Below, piece by piece: positions 1 through 8,990 of a stretch of DNA of 64,000 nt (position 1 is the stretch's first letter; each line of letters begins with the position of its first letter). Source of the stretch: Amycolatopsis balhimycina FH 1894 (GTDB lineage: Bacteria; Actinomycetota; Actinomycetes; Mycobacteriales; Pseudonocardiaceae); the NCBI RefSeq assembly GCF_000384295.1, contig NZ_KB913037.1:6258822-6322821 (forward strand). The letters run 5' to 3'. The position numbers were made by a program, and so were the translations under genes. The notes beneath the pieces are model-generated. The model was not told the DNA's origin and made no database searches. It saw only the letters and a program-made list of their open reading frames with translations.

Positions 1-33
1 GATCCCGGCCGGGGACTCCTGACCGCACAAGTC

Positions 34-82
34 CGTGAATGGCACATTGAGGGACTCCAAGTCCCTCAATGTGCCATTCACG
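34..82. repeat. Family A palindrome, copy 1 (probable terminator)
   Basis: Perfect inverted repeat with 23-nt arms (34-56 and 60-82) and a 3-nt loop; the arm begins CGTGAATGGCACATTGAGGG. It lies 10 bp past the stop codon of the minus-strand chitinase. Three more copies at about 1252, 2941 and 38836 are also immediately 3' of genes. There is no U-tract, as is usual for hairpin terminators in high-GC actinomycetes, so termination is inferred from position. Confidence 0.8.
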
Positions 83-91
83 GCTTTCGGA

Positions 92-1135
92 TCAGCGGCC
101 CTGCAGGGATTTCACGTTGTTGCCGAACGTCCAGCCCTTCGAGCCGTCCCAGTTGATCGACCAGTCCATCAGGCCCTTCAGGCCCGGAACCGAGCGCCAC
201 GCCTGGGAAACCAGGCTCGGCGACATGTACCCGCCACCCGCGCCGGGCTGCGCGGGCAGGCCGGGGACCTGCTTGTCGTAGGGGACGCGGATCGTCGTGC
301 CCTGCACGACCAGGCCCTGGTTCAGGCACTGCGTCTGCACGGTGAAGCCCTGCACGGTCCCGGCCTGGTAAGAGTCGCCGGAGCAGCCGTACATCGAGCC
401 GTTGTAGTACTGCATGTTGAGCCACCACAGCCGGCCGTTGTCCGCGTACTTCTTGATGATCGGCAGGTACGCGCCCCAGATCGAGCCGTAGGCGATGCTG
501 CCGCCGGTCACGTACGCGGTTTCGGGCGCCATGGTGAGCCCGAAGTTCGACGGCATCTTCGCCAGCACGCCGTCGATGATGCGGATCAGGTTCGCCTGCG
601 ACGCCGAGAGCGTCTTGATGTTCCCGCTGTTCGTCAGCCCGGTTTCGATGTCGATGTCGATCCCGTCGAAGTTGTACTGCTTGAGGATCGGCACGACCGT
701 GGCGACGAACTTGTCGGCCACCGCCGACGAAGACAGGTCTATCCCGGCCGCCGCGCCGCCGATGGACAGCAGGATGGTCGCGCCCGCGGCCTTCGCGGCG
801 CACATCTCGGCGGGCGTCGACACCTTCACCCCGGCGTCCATCCCGTTCTCCCACAGCACTGTGCCGTCGGAGCGGATGACCGGGAAGGCCGCGTTGACGA
901 CGTTGTAGCCGTGCTGCGCGAGGCGGCTGTCGGTGATCGGGACCCAGCCCATCCCGGGGTGGACGCCGTTCGCGGCGCCGTCCCAGTTCTCCCAGTATCC
1001 CTGGAGGACCTTCCCGGCGGGCCGCGACTTCACCGCGCACGTGTCGGCCCGCACCGCCCCCTGCGCGGGAGCCGCCACGAACAGCGGGACGGCGAGCAAC
1101 GCCGTCAGAAGGGTTCCGAGCCAACGGGTTCTCAT
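92..1135 (-). CDS. Secreted GH18 chitinase
   Basis: Glycoside hydrolase family 18 enzyme, expected to cleave beta-1,4 bonds of chitin outside the cell. The GH18 motif DGIDIDIE is intact at about residues 157-164, with E164 the predicted proton donor. The N-terminus (MRTRWLGTLLTALLAVPLF, then an AQGA-type cleavage site) is a Sec signal peptide. I chose the ATG at 1135 because GGGAG lies 5 nt upstream; an ATG at 1147 adds four residues but lacks a site. At 347 aa it is essentially one catalytic barrel; I see no carbohydrate-binding or fibronectin domain. A DasR-like palindrome lies about 85-100 bp upstream and a palindromic element follows the stop. Substrate range (chitin versus other N-acetylglucosamine polymers) is not decided by sequence. 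Confidence 0.88.
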   Translation of the reverse strand: MRTRWLGTLLTALLAVPLFVAAPAQGAVRADTCAVKSRPAGKVLQGYWENWDGAANGVHPGMGWVPITDSRLAQHGYNVVNAAFPVIRSDGTVLWENGMDAGVKVSTPAEMCAAKAAGATILLSIGGAAAGIDLSSSAVADKFVATVVPILKQYNFDGIDIDIETGLTNSGNIKTLSASQANLIRIIDGVLAKMPSNFGLTMAPETAYVTGGSIAYGSIWGAYLPIIKKYADNGRLWWLNMQYYNGSMYGCSGDSYQAGTVQGFTVQTQCLNQGLVVQGTTIRVPYDKQVPGLPAQPGAGGGYMSPSLVSQAWRSVPGLKGLMDWSINWDGSKGWTFGNNVKSLQGR

Positions 1136-1218
1136 ACCGGCTCCCATCGTCGTTGAGGGCGAACGCGGCGGGTCCGCCCAACATAAGCGCCGCGGGAACC
1201 CCTGACTACCGACGAACG

Positions 1219-1234
1219 GGTGGTCTAGACAACT
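1219..1234 (-). promoter_or_regulatory. DasR-like operator (dre) upstream of chitinase
   Basis: On the minus strand the 16-mer reads AGTTGTCTAGACCACC. It matches 14 of 16 positions of the recalled DasR-responsive element AGTGGTCTAGACCACT, including the GTCTAGAC core. It lies about 85 bp upstream of the chitinase start. DasR is the GntR-family repressor of aminosugar and chitin genes in Streptomyces; its presence here is inferred. Confidence 0.6.
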
Positions 1235-1251
1235 GTCGTTGGGGCTAAAGC

Positions 1252-1300
1252 CGTGAATGGCACATTGAGGGACTTCAAGTCCCTCAATGTGCCATTCACG
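1252..1300. repeat. Family A palindrome, copy 2 (probable terminator)
   Basis: Perfect inverted repeat of two 24-nt arms around a single central C at 1276. It sits 9 bp beyond the stop of the M28 peptidase gene and about 120 bp upstream of the chitinase start, so it would insulate chitinase from read-through. Confidence 0.85.
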
Positions 1301-1309
1301 GACTTGGTG

Positions 1310-2920
<1,611 letters not shown>

Positions 2921-2940
2921 TTATGGGGAAGGGGAAAGGC

Positions 2941-2989
2941 CGTGAATGGCACATTGAGGGACTTCAAGTCCCTCAATGTGCCATTCACG
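2941..2989. repeat. Family A palindrome, copy 3 (probable terminator)
   Basis: Perfect 24-nt arms around one central base, extendable by two more pairs (2939-2991). It lies between the M4 protease stop (3005) and the M28 start (2911), about 15 bp downstream of the M4 gene. Its core sequence matches copy 2. Confidence 0.85.
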
Positions 2990-3004
2990 GCTTTGGGGGA
3001 CGGG

Positions 3005-5260
3005 TCAGATGGTCAGCGTCCAGGAGGAGAGGTAGCCGGTGTCGATGGCGGCCGCGTCCTTGATCTGGAGTTTCCAGTCGCCGTTGGCGGCTTCGGTGGA
3101 GGCGTTGACGGTGTAGGTGGCGTCGATGTCGTCGGCGGAGTCGCTGCTGGAGCCCTTCAAGCGGTACGAGGTTCCGTCCGGGGCGATCAGGTCGAGGACC
3201 AGGTCACCACGGTAGGTGTGGGTGATGTGCACCTCGACCTTGGTGGTGTCGGACGCGTTGCGCGCGCAGCCGGCGACGGTGCTGGTGCTGCTCACTGCCG
3301 CTCCCGGGTAGTCCGGGATGTCGAGCCGCGTCGAGTTGGTCACCGGCGGGCAGACCGAGCTGTCGACGGTCAGCGCGTACTGCGCCGTGTGGTCGGTGGC
3401 GGTCCCGTCGGCGGTGATGGTGATCTGGCCGGTGCCTTCCGGGGTCGTCGACGACGTCGTGATGGTCAGCGTCGAGCTGTCGCCCGCCTGGACGGTCGCC
3501 GGGCTGAACGTCGCGGTGGCGTCGGCGGGCAGGCCGGCGGCGGACAGCGTGATCGACTGGGCCGTGCCCGAGGTGAGCTCGGTGTTCACCGTGACGCTGG
3601 CCGAGCCGCCCGGCCGGACGAATCCGGTCGCCGAGCTCAGCGTGACCGCGTAGTCCGGGTCGCCGCCGCAGACCGGCTCACCGGTGCCGGCGGTGACGGA
3701 GATGGCGTTCCACGCGGCCTTGGTGGCGTTGAACTCGGTGCAGCTGTCCGGGAAGAGCGCGAGCGCGGCTTCGAGGGTCGCCTTGCGGGCGGCCTTGTGG
3801 TTCCACGACGAGGTCTTCTTCAGCAGGCCGTTGTAGAAGATCTGGCCGGCCTTCTGGACGCCGATGCCGGTGACCGACGAGCTGTTGCACGTCGGGCTGG
3901 CCGGCTTGCCGCCACCCGGGTTCGAGCCCTCCGCCAGCAGGTAGAACCAGTGGTTCTGCGGGCCGGCCGCGGCGTGCACCTCGGTGCTCGGGATCGACGA
4001 CGAGTAGCAGTTCGGGTCGCCGGCCTTCGACGGGTCGTACATGTAGCGGATCGGGCCGTCGCCGACGAGGTTGACGCCTTCGCCGACCTCGTAGTCCGGG
4101 GTGTCCTTGGCGTTGTTCGCGTACGCCTCGGTGAGCGCGCCGAAGATGTCGTCGGTCGATTCGTTCATCCCGCCGGTCTCGTTGCCCGAACCGGAACCGC
4201 CCGGGGTGAACTGGAAGACGCCGTGCCCGAACTCGTGGCCGACGACGTCCATCGAGGTGGCCTGGCGCTGGTTGTCCTGCGAGTGGCCGAAGTGCGTCGA
4301 CGAGCCGTTCCAGTAGGCGTTGACGTCGGACAGGCCCACGGAAGCCGGGTAGCCGGTGCCGCTGCCGTTGATGCCGTTGCGGCCCAGCCAGTCGGCGAGC
4401 ATCTTCCACTCGGTCTGGACGCTGTAGAGCACGTCCACGCACCCGGTTTCGAGGTCGGTGCCGGAGCCGTTGCCCCAGTCGTCGTCCGGTCCACTGTAGA
4501 CCGAACCACCCTCGCGGCCGCAGCTGATGCCGGTGCGGCCCGGGTCACGCATCGTGTACGTGCTGCCGGACTGCGTCGTGTCGATGGCGACGTTCCCGGC
4601 GTAGTAGCTGTTGCCGGCGCCGGCGAGGTTCGCCGTGCCGGTCCGGTCCTGGCGCCTGGATCCGGAGCCGAACGTCTTGACGTCGTCCCGCTTGTCGAGC
4701 ACCGCGCCGGTCGCGGCGTCGACGAAGACGTGCAGGTTGCTCGGCGCCGTGGCGGTGCGCCCCGCGACGACGACCTCGTAGGCCAGCTTCGGGCTCGTCC
4801 CGGCCAGCACCACCTTCTCCGGCGTGCTCACACTGTCCACAGTGGGCAGTTGAGCGCGCGCGGTGGCGGTGACCTTCGCGACGTCGACGAGTGCCTGCGT
4901 CCCGACGGTGATCGGCGCGGTCTCCGCGGAGCTGGTGCCGCGGACGCGCCCGGCACCGTCGGCGACGACGACCGCGTCCCCGCCCACGACCCGCAGGCCC
5001 TGGTAGGTCCGCTGGTAGGCGCCGTAGAAGAGGCCGGCGCCCCCGGCGGTCAGGCCGACGCGCTGGAACGCTTCGGCGGGGCCACGGCGCAGGGCGTCGA
5101 GACCGCCGGCAGCGGCCTGGTCGGCCGCGCGGGCGGCCGCCACTTCGGGCGCGGCGGGCTGGGCTTGAGAAGCTGCGCTCGCCGGGGTCACCGGTAACGC
5201 GAGCGTCATGGCGAGCCCGGCGGCAGCCGCCAAGCCCGTGCTGAACCCACGATGGGTCAT
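3005..5260 (-). CDS. Secreted M4 (thermolysin-like) metalloprotease with P-domain
   Basis: Neutral zinc metallopeptidase of family M4. Order of parts: signal peptide (about 1-29), FTP/PepSY-type propeptide (about 40-220), catalytic domain with GHEFGH (zinc ligands H342 and H346, catalytic E343) and GGMNESTDDIFG (third ligand Glu), and the active-site His region AAGPQNHWFY. An Ig-like linker domain and a P-domain end at residue 751. I place the start at the ATG at 5260 behind GGAAGGAAG; the open frame continues upstream but lacks a signal-peptide start there. The C-terminal about 230 residues closely match those of the M28 peptidase next door. Secreted as a zymogen and presumably self-processed. 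Confidence 0.92.
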   Translation of the reverse strand: MTHRGFSTGLAAAAGLAMTLALPVTPASAASQAQPAAPEVAAARAADQAAAGGLDALRRGPAEAFQRVGLTAGGAGLFYGAYQRTYQGLRVVGGDAVVVADGAGRVRGTSSAETAPITVGTQALVDVAKVTATARAQLPTVDSVSTPEKVVLAGTSPKLAYEVVVAGRTATAPSNLHVFVDAATGAVLDKRDDVKTFGSGSRRQDRTGTANLAGAGNSYYAGNVAIDTTQSGSTYTMRDPGRTGISCGREGGSVYSGPDDDWGNGSGTDLETGCVDVLYSVQTEWKMLADWLGRNGINGSGTGYPASVGLSDVNAYWNGSSTHFGHSQDNQRQATSMDVVGHEFGHGVFQFTPGGSGSGNETGGMNESTDDIFGALTEAYANNAKDTPDYEVGEGVNLVGDGPIRYMYDPSKAGDPNCYSSSIPSTEVHAAAGPQNHWFYLLAEGSNPGGGKPASPTCNSSSVTGIGVQKAGQIFYNGLLKKTSSWNHKAARKATLEAALALFPDSCTEFNATKAAWNAISVTAGTGEPVCGGDPDYAVTLSSATGFVRPGGSASVTVNTELTSGTAQSITLSAAGLPADATATFSPATVQAGDSSTLTITTSSTTPEGTGQITITADGTATDHTAQYALTVDSSVCPPVTNSTRLDIPDYPGAAVSSTSTVAGCARNASDTTKVEVHITHTYRGDLVLDLIAPDGTSYRLKGSSSDSADDIDATYTVNASTEAANGDWKLQIKDAAAIDTGYLSSWTLTI

Positions 5261-5342
5261 CGAGGTCTTCCTTCCATGAAGGCAGAATCGAGGTCCGGTA
5301 AGGGGGAAGGGGGGAGACGTGTCCGGGGTGCGAACAGGAGGT

Positions 5343-5358
5343 ATGCGTCCGGACGCAT
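5343..5358. promoter_or_regulatory. 16-bp perfect palindrome at the metalloprotease promoter
   Basis: ATGCGTCCGGACGCAT is a perfect dyad starting 4 bp downstream of the predicted -10 box of the metalloprotease promoter, so it overlaps the expected transcription start. This position suits a repressor operator. The cognate regulator is unknown. Confidence 0.5.
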
Positions 5359-5361
5359 CCG

Positions 5362-5390
5362 AGTAAAGGATCAACGGTTCCGGGCGTCAA
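5362..5390 (-). promoter_or_regulatory. Predicted promoter of the M4 metalloprotease gene
   Basis: Minus-strand TTGACG (5390-5385) and TTTACT (5367-5362) are separated by 17 bp, matching a primary-sigma promoter. They lie about 100 bp upstream of the ATG at 5260. Confidence 0.55.
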
Positions 5391-5581
5391 GGCGCCGAAC
5401 GGACCAACAGTATGTTACGGATTCACCGCTCAAATCGTGCAAACCCTGCCGCAACAGGGGATTCTCACCGCGTTCCGCGCCGGAACGACTTTCGTAGGGA
5501 TTGTCCGCGACACCATCCGAACGCCGGATGATCTCGATCATCGGGATTCGTTAGTACAGCTCAGGAACCAGCCCTGGCTCA

Positions 5582-5782
5582 CCCGTGTCGTCCTCCTAAT
5601 CACGAGTGATGCCCCCTCAATCACGCGAGATGCCCGCCCAATCACGCGAGATGCCCCTTCAATCACGCGAGTTCCGGCTCCGATCACGCGAGTTCCGGCT
5701 CCGATCACGCGAAGCTCGGTGACCGGAGGGGCATCGCCCGTGATTGGAGGGGCATCATGCGTGATGGGGAGGACGACACGGG
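5582..5782. repeat. Inverted array of 21-bp repeats, copy 1
   Basis: This array dominates the gene-free stretch 5261-5995. Six units starting ATCACG lie at 5599, 5620, 5641, 5662, 5683 and 5704, exactly 21 bp apart; most continue as ATCACGCGAG then TTCCGGCTCC or ATGCCCCTTC. After a central switch, two units appear in opposite orientation (CGTGAT at 5739 and 5760, again 21 bp apart). The whole is bounded by the 12-bp inverted repeat CCCGTGTCGTCC (5582-5593) and GGACGACACGGG (5771-5782). No unique spacers, so not CRISPR. Both strands happen to be open with a 7-residue period; I regard that as a by-product. Function unknown. Confidence 0.85.
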
Positions 5783-5983
5783 CTGCGAGGCGGACTCGGC
5801 CTGCGCCGGCGAGCCCGTCGTTCGGCGATCGGTGCCGGTCGCCTCCACAGTGGACCGGACGGCGAAGAGAGACGCACTCGTCCGGATGAATTCTCCGGCG
5901 ATGCGCGTTCATGGCCCGGTAACGGGCCCGCCATCGACCTCACCTCTACCGAGCTTCCCGCCTTCTCGCCGGCGGGTACGCCG

Positions 5984-5998
5984 TAGCATGGCGAGGTG
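5984..5998 (+). promoter_or_regulatory. Possible leaderless promoter of first LOG gene
   Basis: TAGCAT (5984-5989) lies 6 nt before the GTG start at 5996, and no Shine-Dalgarno sequence is present. This matches the geometry of leaderless mRNAs that begin at the start codon. Inferred from spacing only. Confidence 0.4.
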
Positions 5999-6781
5999 AG
6001 TGAACAGTCTGAATGGCCGGACGGCCAGTACCCCGAACGCCCGGTAGAGCGCCACAAGGGCCCTGTGGTGCTCCGCCGCGACCGCCGCGACCAGGGCAGC
6101 ACCACCGACCAGCGGCTCCTGGACTCGCGTGGCCCGAGCGACTGGGTCCACACCGACCCATGGCGTGTCCTCCGCATCCAGGCCGAGTTCGTCGAGGGCT
6201 TCGGCGCGCTGGCCGAGGTGCCCCGCGCGGTCACCGTGTTCGGCTCGGCGCGCACCAAGCGTGACAACCCGGAGTACGAGCTCGGCCGCAAGATCGGCGC
6301 CACGCTGGCCAACGCCGGGTTCGCGGTGATGACCGGCGGTGGCCCGGGCGCGATGGAGGCGGTCAACCGGGGCGCGGCCGAAGCCGGCGGCTTCTCCGTC
6401 GGCCTCGGCATCGAGCTGCCGTTCGAGCAGGGCCTGAACCCGTGGGTCGATCTCGGCGTCAACTTCCGGTACTTCTTCGCCCGCAAGACGATGTTCATCA
6501 AGTATTCGCAGGCCTTCATCTGCCTGCCCGGCGGCTTCGGCACGCTCGACGAGCTGTTCGAGGCGCTGACGCTGGTGCAGACCAAGAAGGTCACGAAGTT
6601 CCCGGTCGTGCTGTTCGGCAGCGACTACTGGGGCGGGCTCTACGAGTGGATCAAGAGCTCGGTGCTGGCCGAGGGCAAGATCAGCCCGCACGACCTGGAC
6701 CTGCTGCACGTCACCGACGACATCGACGACGCCGTCCGCGTGGTGCAGGAGTCCTACCAGGCGTGGGAGGACACCCACTGA
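5996..6781 (+). CDS. LOG family protein (TIGR00730), longer paralogue
   Basis: Member of the LOG family, typified by cytokinin riboside 5'-monophosphate phosphoribohydrolase, which cleaves a nucleotide N-glycosidic bond to release a free base. The Rossmann-like core has [24 protein letters not shown] (phosphate binding) and [13 protein letters not shown], the family PGGxGTxxE signature. At 261 aa it is about 65 residues longer than the next gene, mainly through an N-terminal extension. The GTG start appears leaderless. It overlaps the next LOG gene by one base (TGATG), so the two are co-translated. In actinobacteria the physiological substrate is often unclear; nucleotide salvage is an alternative to hormone production. 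Confidence 0.85.
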   Translation: MSEQSEWPDGQYPERPVERHKGPVVLRRDRRDQGSTTDQRLLDSRGPSDWVHTDPWRVLRIQAEFVEGFGALAEVPRAVTVFGSARTKRDNPEYELGRKIGATLANAGFAVMTGGGPGAMEAVNRGAAEAGGFSVGLGIELPFEQGLNPWVDLGVNFRYFFARKTMFIKYSQAFICLPGGFGTLDELFEALTLVQTKKVTKFPVVLFGSDYWGGLYEWIKSSVLAEGKISPHDLDLLHVTDDIDDAVRVVQESYQAWEDTH

Positions 6782-7365
6782 TGCGCCGGATCTGCGTGTT
6801 CTGCGGCTCGTCGATGGGCTTTTCGCCGCGCTACGCCGAGCAGGCGGCCGCGCTCGGCAAGCTGCTGGCCCAGCGCGGCATCGGCCTGGTCTACGGCGGT
6901 GCGAGCGTCGGCACGATGGGCGTCGTGGCCGACGCGGCGCTGGCCGCGGGCGGCGAGGTGATCGGCGTGATCCCGGAGGCGCTCTCCGGCGTCGAGATCG
7001 CGCACGCCGGGCTGACCGAGCTGCACGTCGTCGCGGACATGCACGAACGCAAGGCCAAGATGGCGGCGCTGTCCGACGGCTTCCTCGCGCTGCCCGGCGG
7101 CGCGGGCACCCTGGAAGAGCTGTTCGAGGTCTGGACGTGGGCGCAGCTCGGCCTGCACGGCAAGCCGATCGGCCTCGTCGACGTCGACGGCTACTACGCG
7201 CCGCTGCTGACGTTCGCCGACCACATGGTGGCCGAGGGGTTCGTCAAGCAGGCCTACCGCGAGCTGCTGCTCGCCGACGCCGACCCGGCGGCGCTGCTGG
7301 ACCGGTTCGAGACGTACGAGCCGCCGGCCCCGCCGAAGTGGGCGAAGGAGCCGCCGGGGATCTAG
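6781..7365 (+). CDS. LOG family protein (TIGR00730), cytokinin-activating type
   Basis: A 194-aa LOG protein of standard length. It begins [12 protein letters not shown], has [11 protein letters not shown] at about residues 38-48, and carries [13 protein letters not shown], the catalytic and substrate-binding motif of lysine-decarboxylase-like phosphoribohydrolases. It releases free base from nucleoside 5'-monophosphates such as isopentenyladenosine monophosphate. Its ATG overlaps the stop of the preceding paralogue. The gene ends in a 4-bp tail-to-tail overlap with plsC. It corresponds in position to M. tuberculosis Rv1205, as I recall it. Confidence 0.88.
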   Translation: MRRICVFCGSSMGFSPRYAEQAAALGKLLAQRGIGLVYGGASVGTMGVVADAALAAGGEVIGVIPEALSGVEIAHAGLTELHVVADMHERKAKMAALSDGFLALPGGAGTLEELFEVWTWAQLGLHGKPIGLVDVDGYYAPLLTFADHMVAEGFVKQAYRELLLADADPAALLDRFETYEPPAPPKWAKEPPGI

Positions 7366-8036
7366 GCGACGCCTTCGCTCGGGCGCTTGTGGTAGGTGTC
7401 GACGTACTCCTGGCCCGAGATCTCCAGGATCGCGTACATCACCTCGTCGGTGACCGACCGGCGGATCGCCGGCGCGTAGTCCTGGCCCTCGTAGCGGGAG
7501 AAGTCGAGGGGCTTGCCGAACGTGATGCCGATCTTCGCCGGGCGCGGGACGCGGGCGCCCTTCGGCTGGAGGTTTTCGGTGCCGGTCAGGGCGACCGGGA
7601 CCACCTTCGCGCCGGTCGCCAGGGCCAGCGCGCCGACGCCGGTGTGGCCGCGGTGCAGCCGGCCGTCCAGCGAGCGGGTGCCCTCCGGATAGATCGCGAA
7701 GACGCCGCCCGCGTCGAGGACCTTCCGGGCCGCCTCCAGCGCGGCGAGCCCGGCCTGGGCGTTGCCGCGCTCGACCGGGACGTACCCGAGGCCGCCGAGC
7801 AACCCGGCGAGCAGCTTGCCCTTGACGCCCTTGCCGACGAAGTACTCCGCCTTGCCGAGGAACTTGACCTGCCGCGGCGTCGTGAACGTGATCACGCCGG
7901 TGTCGAGCGCCGCCCGGTGGTTGGCGGCCAGGAGCACCGGGCCCGTCGCGGGCACGTTCTCCACGCCGTGCACCTTGGGCCGGTACACCGCCCTGACCAG
8001 CGGTCCCAGTACGAACCGGACAAGCAGCGCGATCAA
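7362..8036 (-). CDS. plsC: 1-acyl-sn-glycerol-3-phosphate acyltransferase
   Basis: Membrane-associated acyltransferase of phospholipid synthesis that transfers an acyl chain to lysophosphatidic acid. The 224-aa protein has a hydrophobic N-terminus, the catalytic HX4D motif as NHRAALD (H40, D45), and the substrate-binding motif YPEGTRS near residue 120. The Pro-rich motif IV is represented around VVPVALTG. It is divergent from gpgS with only 33 bp between starts, and ends by overlapping the LOG gene by 4 bp. Acyl-donor and lysolipid specificity cannot be read from sequence. Confidence 0.88.
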   Translation of the reverse strand: MIALLVRFVLGPLVRAVYRPKVHGVENVPATGPVLLAANHRAALDTGVITFTTPRQVKFLGKAEYFVGKGVKGKLLAGLLGGLGYVPVERGNAQAGLAALEAARKVLDAGGVFAIYPEGTRSLDGRLHRGHTGVGALALATGAKVVPVALTGTENLQPKGARVPRPAKIGITFGKPLDFSRYEGQDYAPAIRRSVTDEVMYAILEISGQEYVDTYHKRPSEGVA

Positions 8037-8069
8037 CTGGTCCTCCTCCTCGGTAGCGGTGCCATCAGC

Positions 8070-8990
8070 ATGGCACGATCGTTACTCGTGAGTTGGTTCG
8101 AGCGGCGTACGTGGCAGGAGCCCGGTTGGACGCCCGAGGACATCCTGGCCGCGAAGGGTGACCGGACGGTTTCGGTCGTGCTACCGGCCCTGGACGAAGA
8201 GCGGACCGTCGGTGACGTCGTCGCGTCGATACGACCGCTGGTCGGCGGGGTGGTCGACGAGCTGGTGGTCATGGATTCGGGTTCCACGGACGCCACGGTG
8301 GAAACGGCCGAGGCGGCCGGCGCGCGGGTGGTCCGGCGCGAGGACGTCCTGCCGGACGTGCCGCCGGTGCCCGGCAAGGGCGAGGTGTTGTGGCGTTCCC
8401 TGGCCGCGACCAGCGGCGACTTCGTCGTCTTCCTCGACTCGGACCTGGTCGACCCGGACCCGGCGTTCGTGCCGTCGCTGCTCGGGCCGCTGGTCTCCGA
8501 AAGCGGCGTCCACCTGGTCAAGGGCTTCTACCGCCGTCCGCTGCGGCTGGAGAGCAGTGGCGGCGGGCGCGTCACCGAGCTGCTCGCGCGGCCGGTGCTT
8601 TCGGCGCTGCGCCCCTCGCTCGGCGGGCTGGTCCAGCCCCTCGGCGGCGAGTACGCGGGCACGCGCGAGTTCCTCGAATCGGTGCCGTTCGCCGCCGGGT
8701 ACGGCGTCGAGATCGGGCTGCTGCTCGACGCCGAGGCGCGCTACGGCCTCGACGGGCTCGCGCAGGTCAACCTCGGGGTCCGCAAGCACCGGAACCGGTC
8801 GCTGCGGCAGCTGGGCGTGATGTCCCGGCAGATCCTGGGCACGGCACTGGACCGCTGCGGGGTCCCGGCCGCCGACGCGCCGTTCACGCAGTTCGTGCAG
8901 GTCGACGAGGAGTGGCTGCCGGACGTCACGGAGGTCCGGGTCGCCGGCCGGCCGCCGATGCGGGACGTACTCGCCCGTCCTCGAGAGTGA
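8070..8990 (+). CDS. gpgS: Glucosyl-3-phosphoglycerate synthase
   Basis: GT2/GT81-type glycosyltransferase expected to make glucosyl-3-phosphoglycerate from UDP-glucose and 3-phosphoglycerate, the first step to methylglucose lipopolysaccharides or glucosylglycerate. Motifs: SVVLPALDEERTVG at the N-terminal nucleotide fold, VMDSGSTDAT, and the metal-binding DSD in FLDSDLVDP. Length is 306 aa from the ATG at 8070; an in-frame GTG at 8088 is an alternative start and neither has a clear ribosome site. The 3' end overlaps the convergent cydC gene by 65 bp. As in mycobacteria, a DivIVA-like gene and tag lie downstream, but here the cyd operon has come between. Confidence 0.88.
   Translation: MARSLLVSWFERRTWQEPGWTPEDILAAKGDRTVSVVLPALDEERTVGDVVASIRPLVGGVVDELVVMDSGSTDATVETAEAAGARVVRREDVLPDVPPVPGKGEVLWRSLAATSGDFVVFLDSDLVDPDPAFVPSLLGPLVSESGVHLVKGFYRRPLRLESSGGGRVTELLARPVLSALRPSLGGLVQPLGGEYAGTREFLESVPFAAGYGVEIGLLLDAEARYGLDGLAQVNLGVRKHRNRSLRQLGVMSRQILGTALDRCGVPAADAPFTQFVQVDEEWLPDVTEVRVAGRPPMRDVLARPRE

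Noticed and set aside
5599-5765. CRISPR array
   Set aside because: Units abut with no unique spacers, switch orientation, and no cas genes are near.
5437-5889. ORF encoding repeated ITRDAPS-like heptads (both strands open)
   Set aside because: Direct consequence of 21-bp DNA repeats; no ribosome site, no hydrophobic or structured pattern, and the second array is open in different frames.
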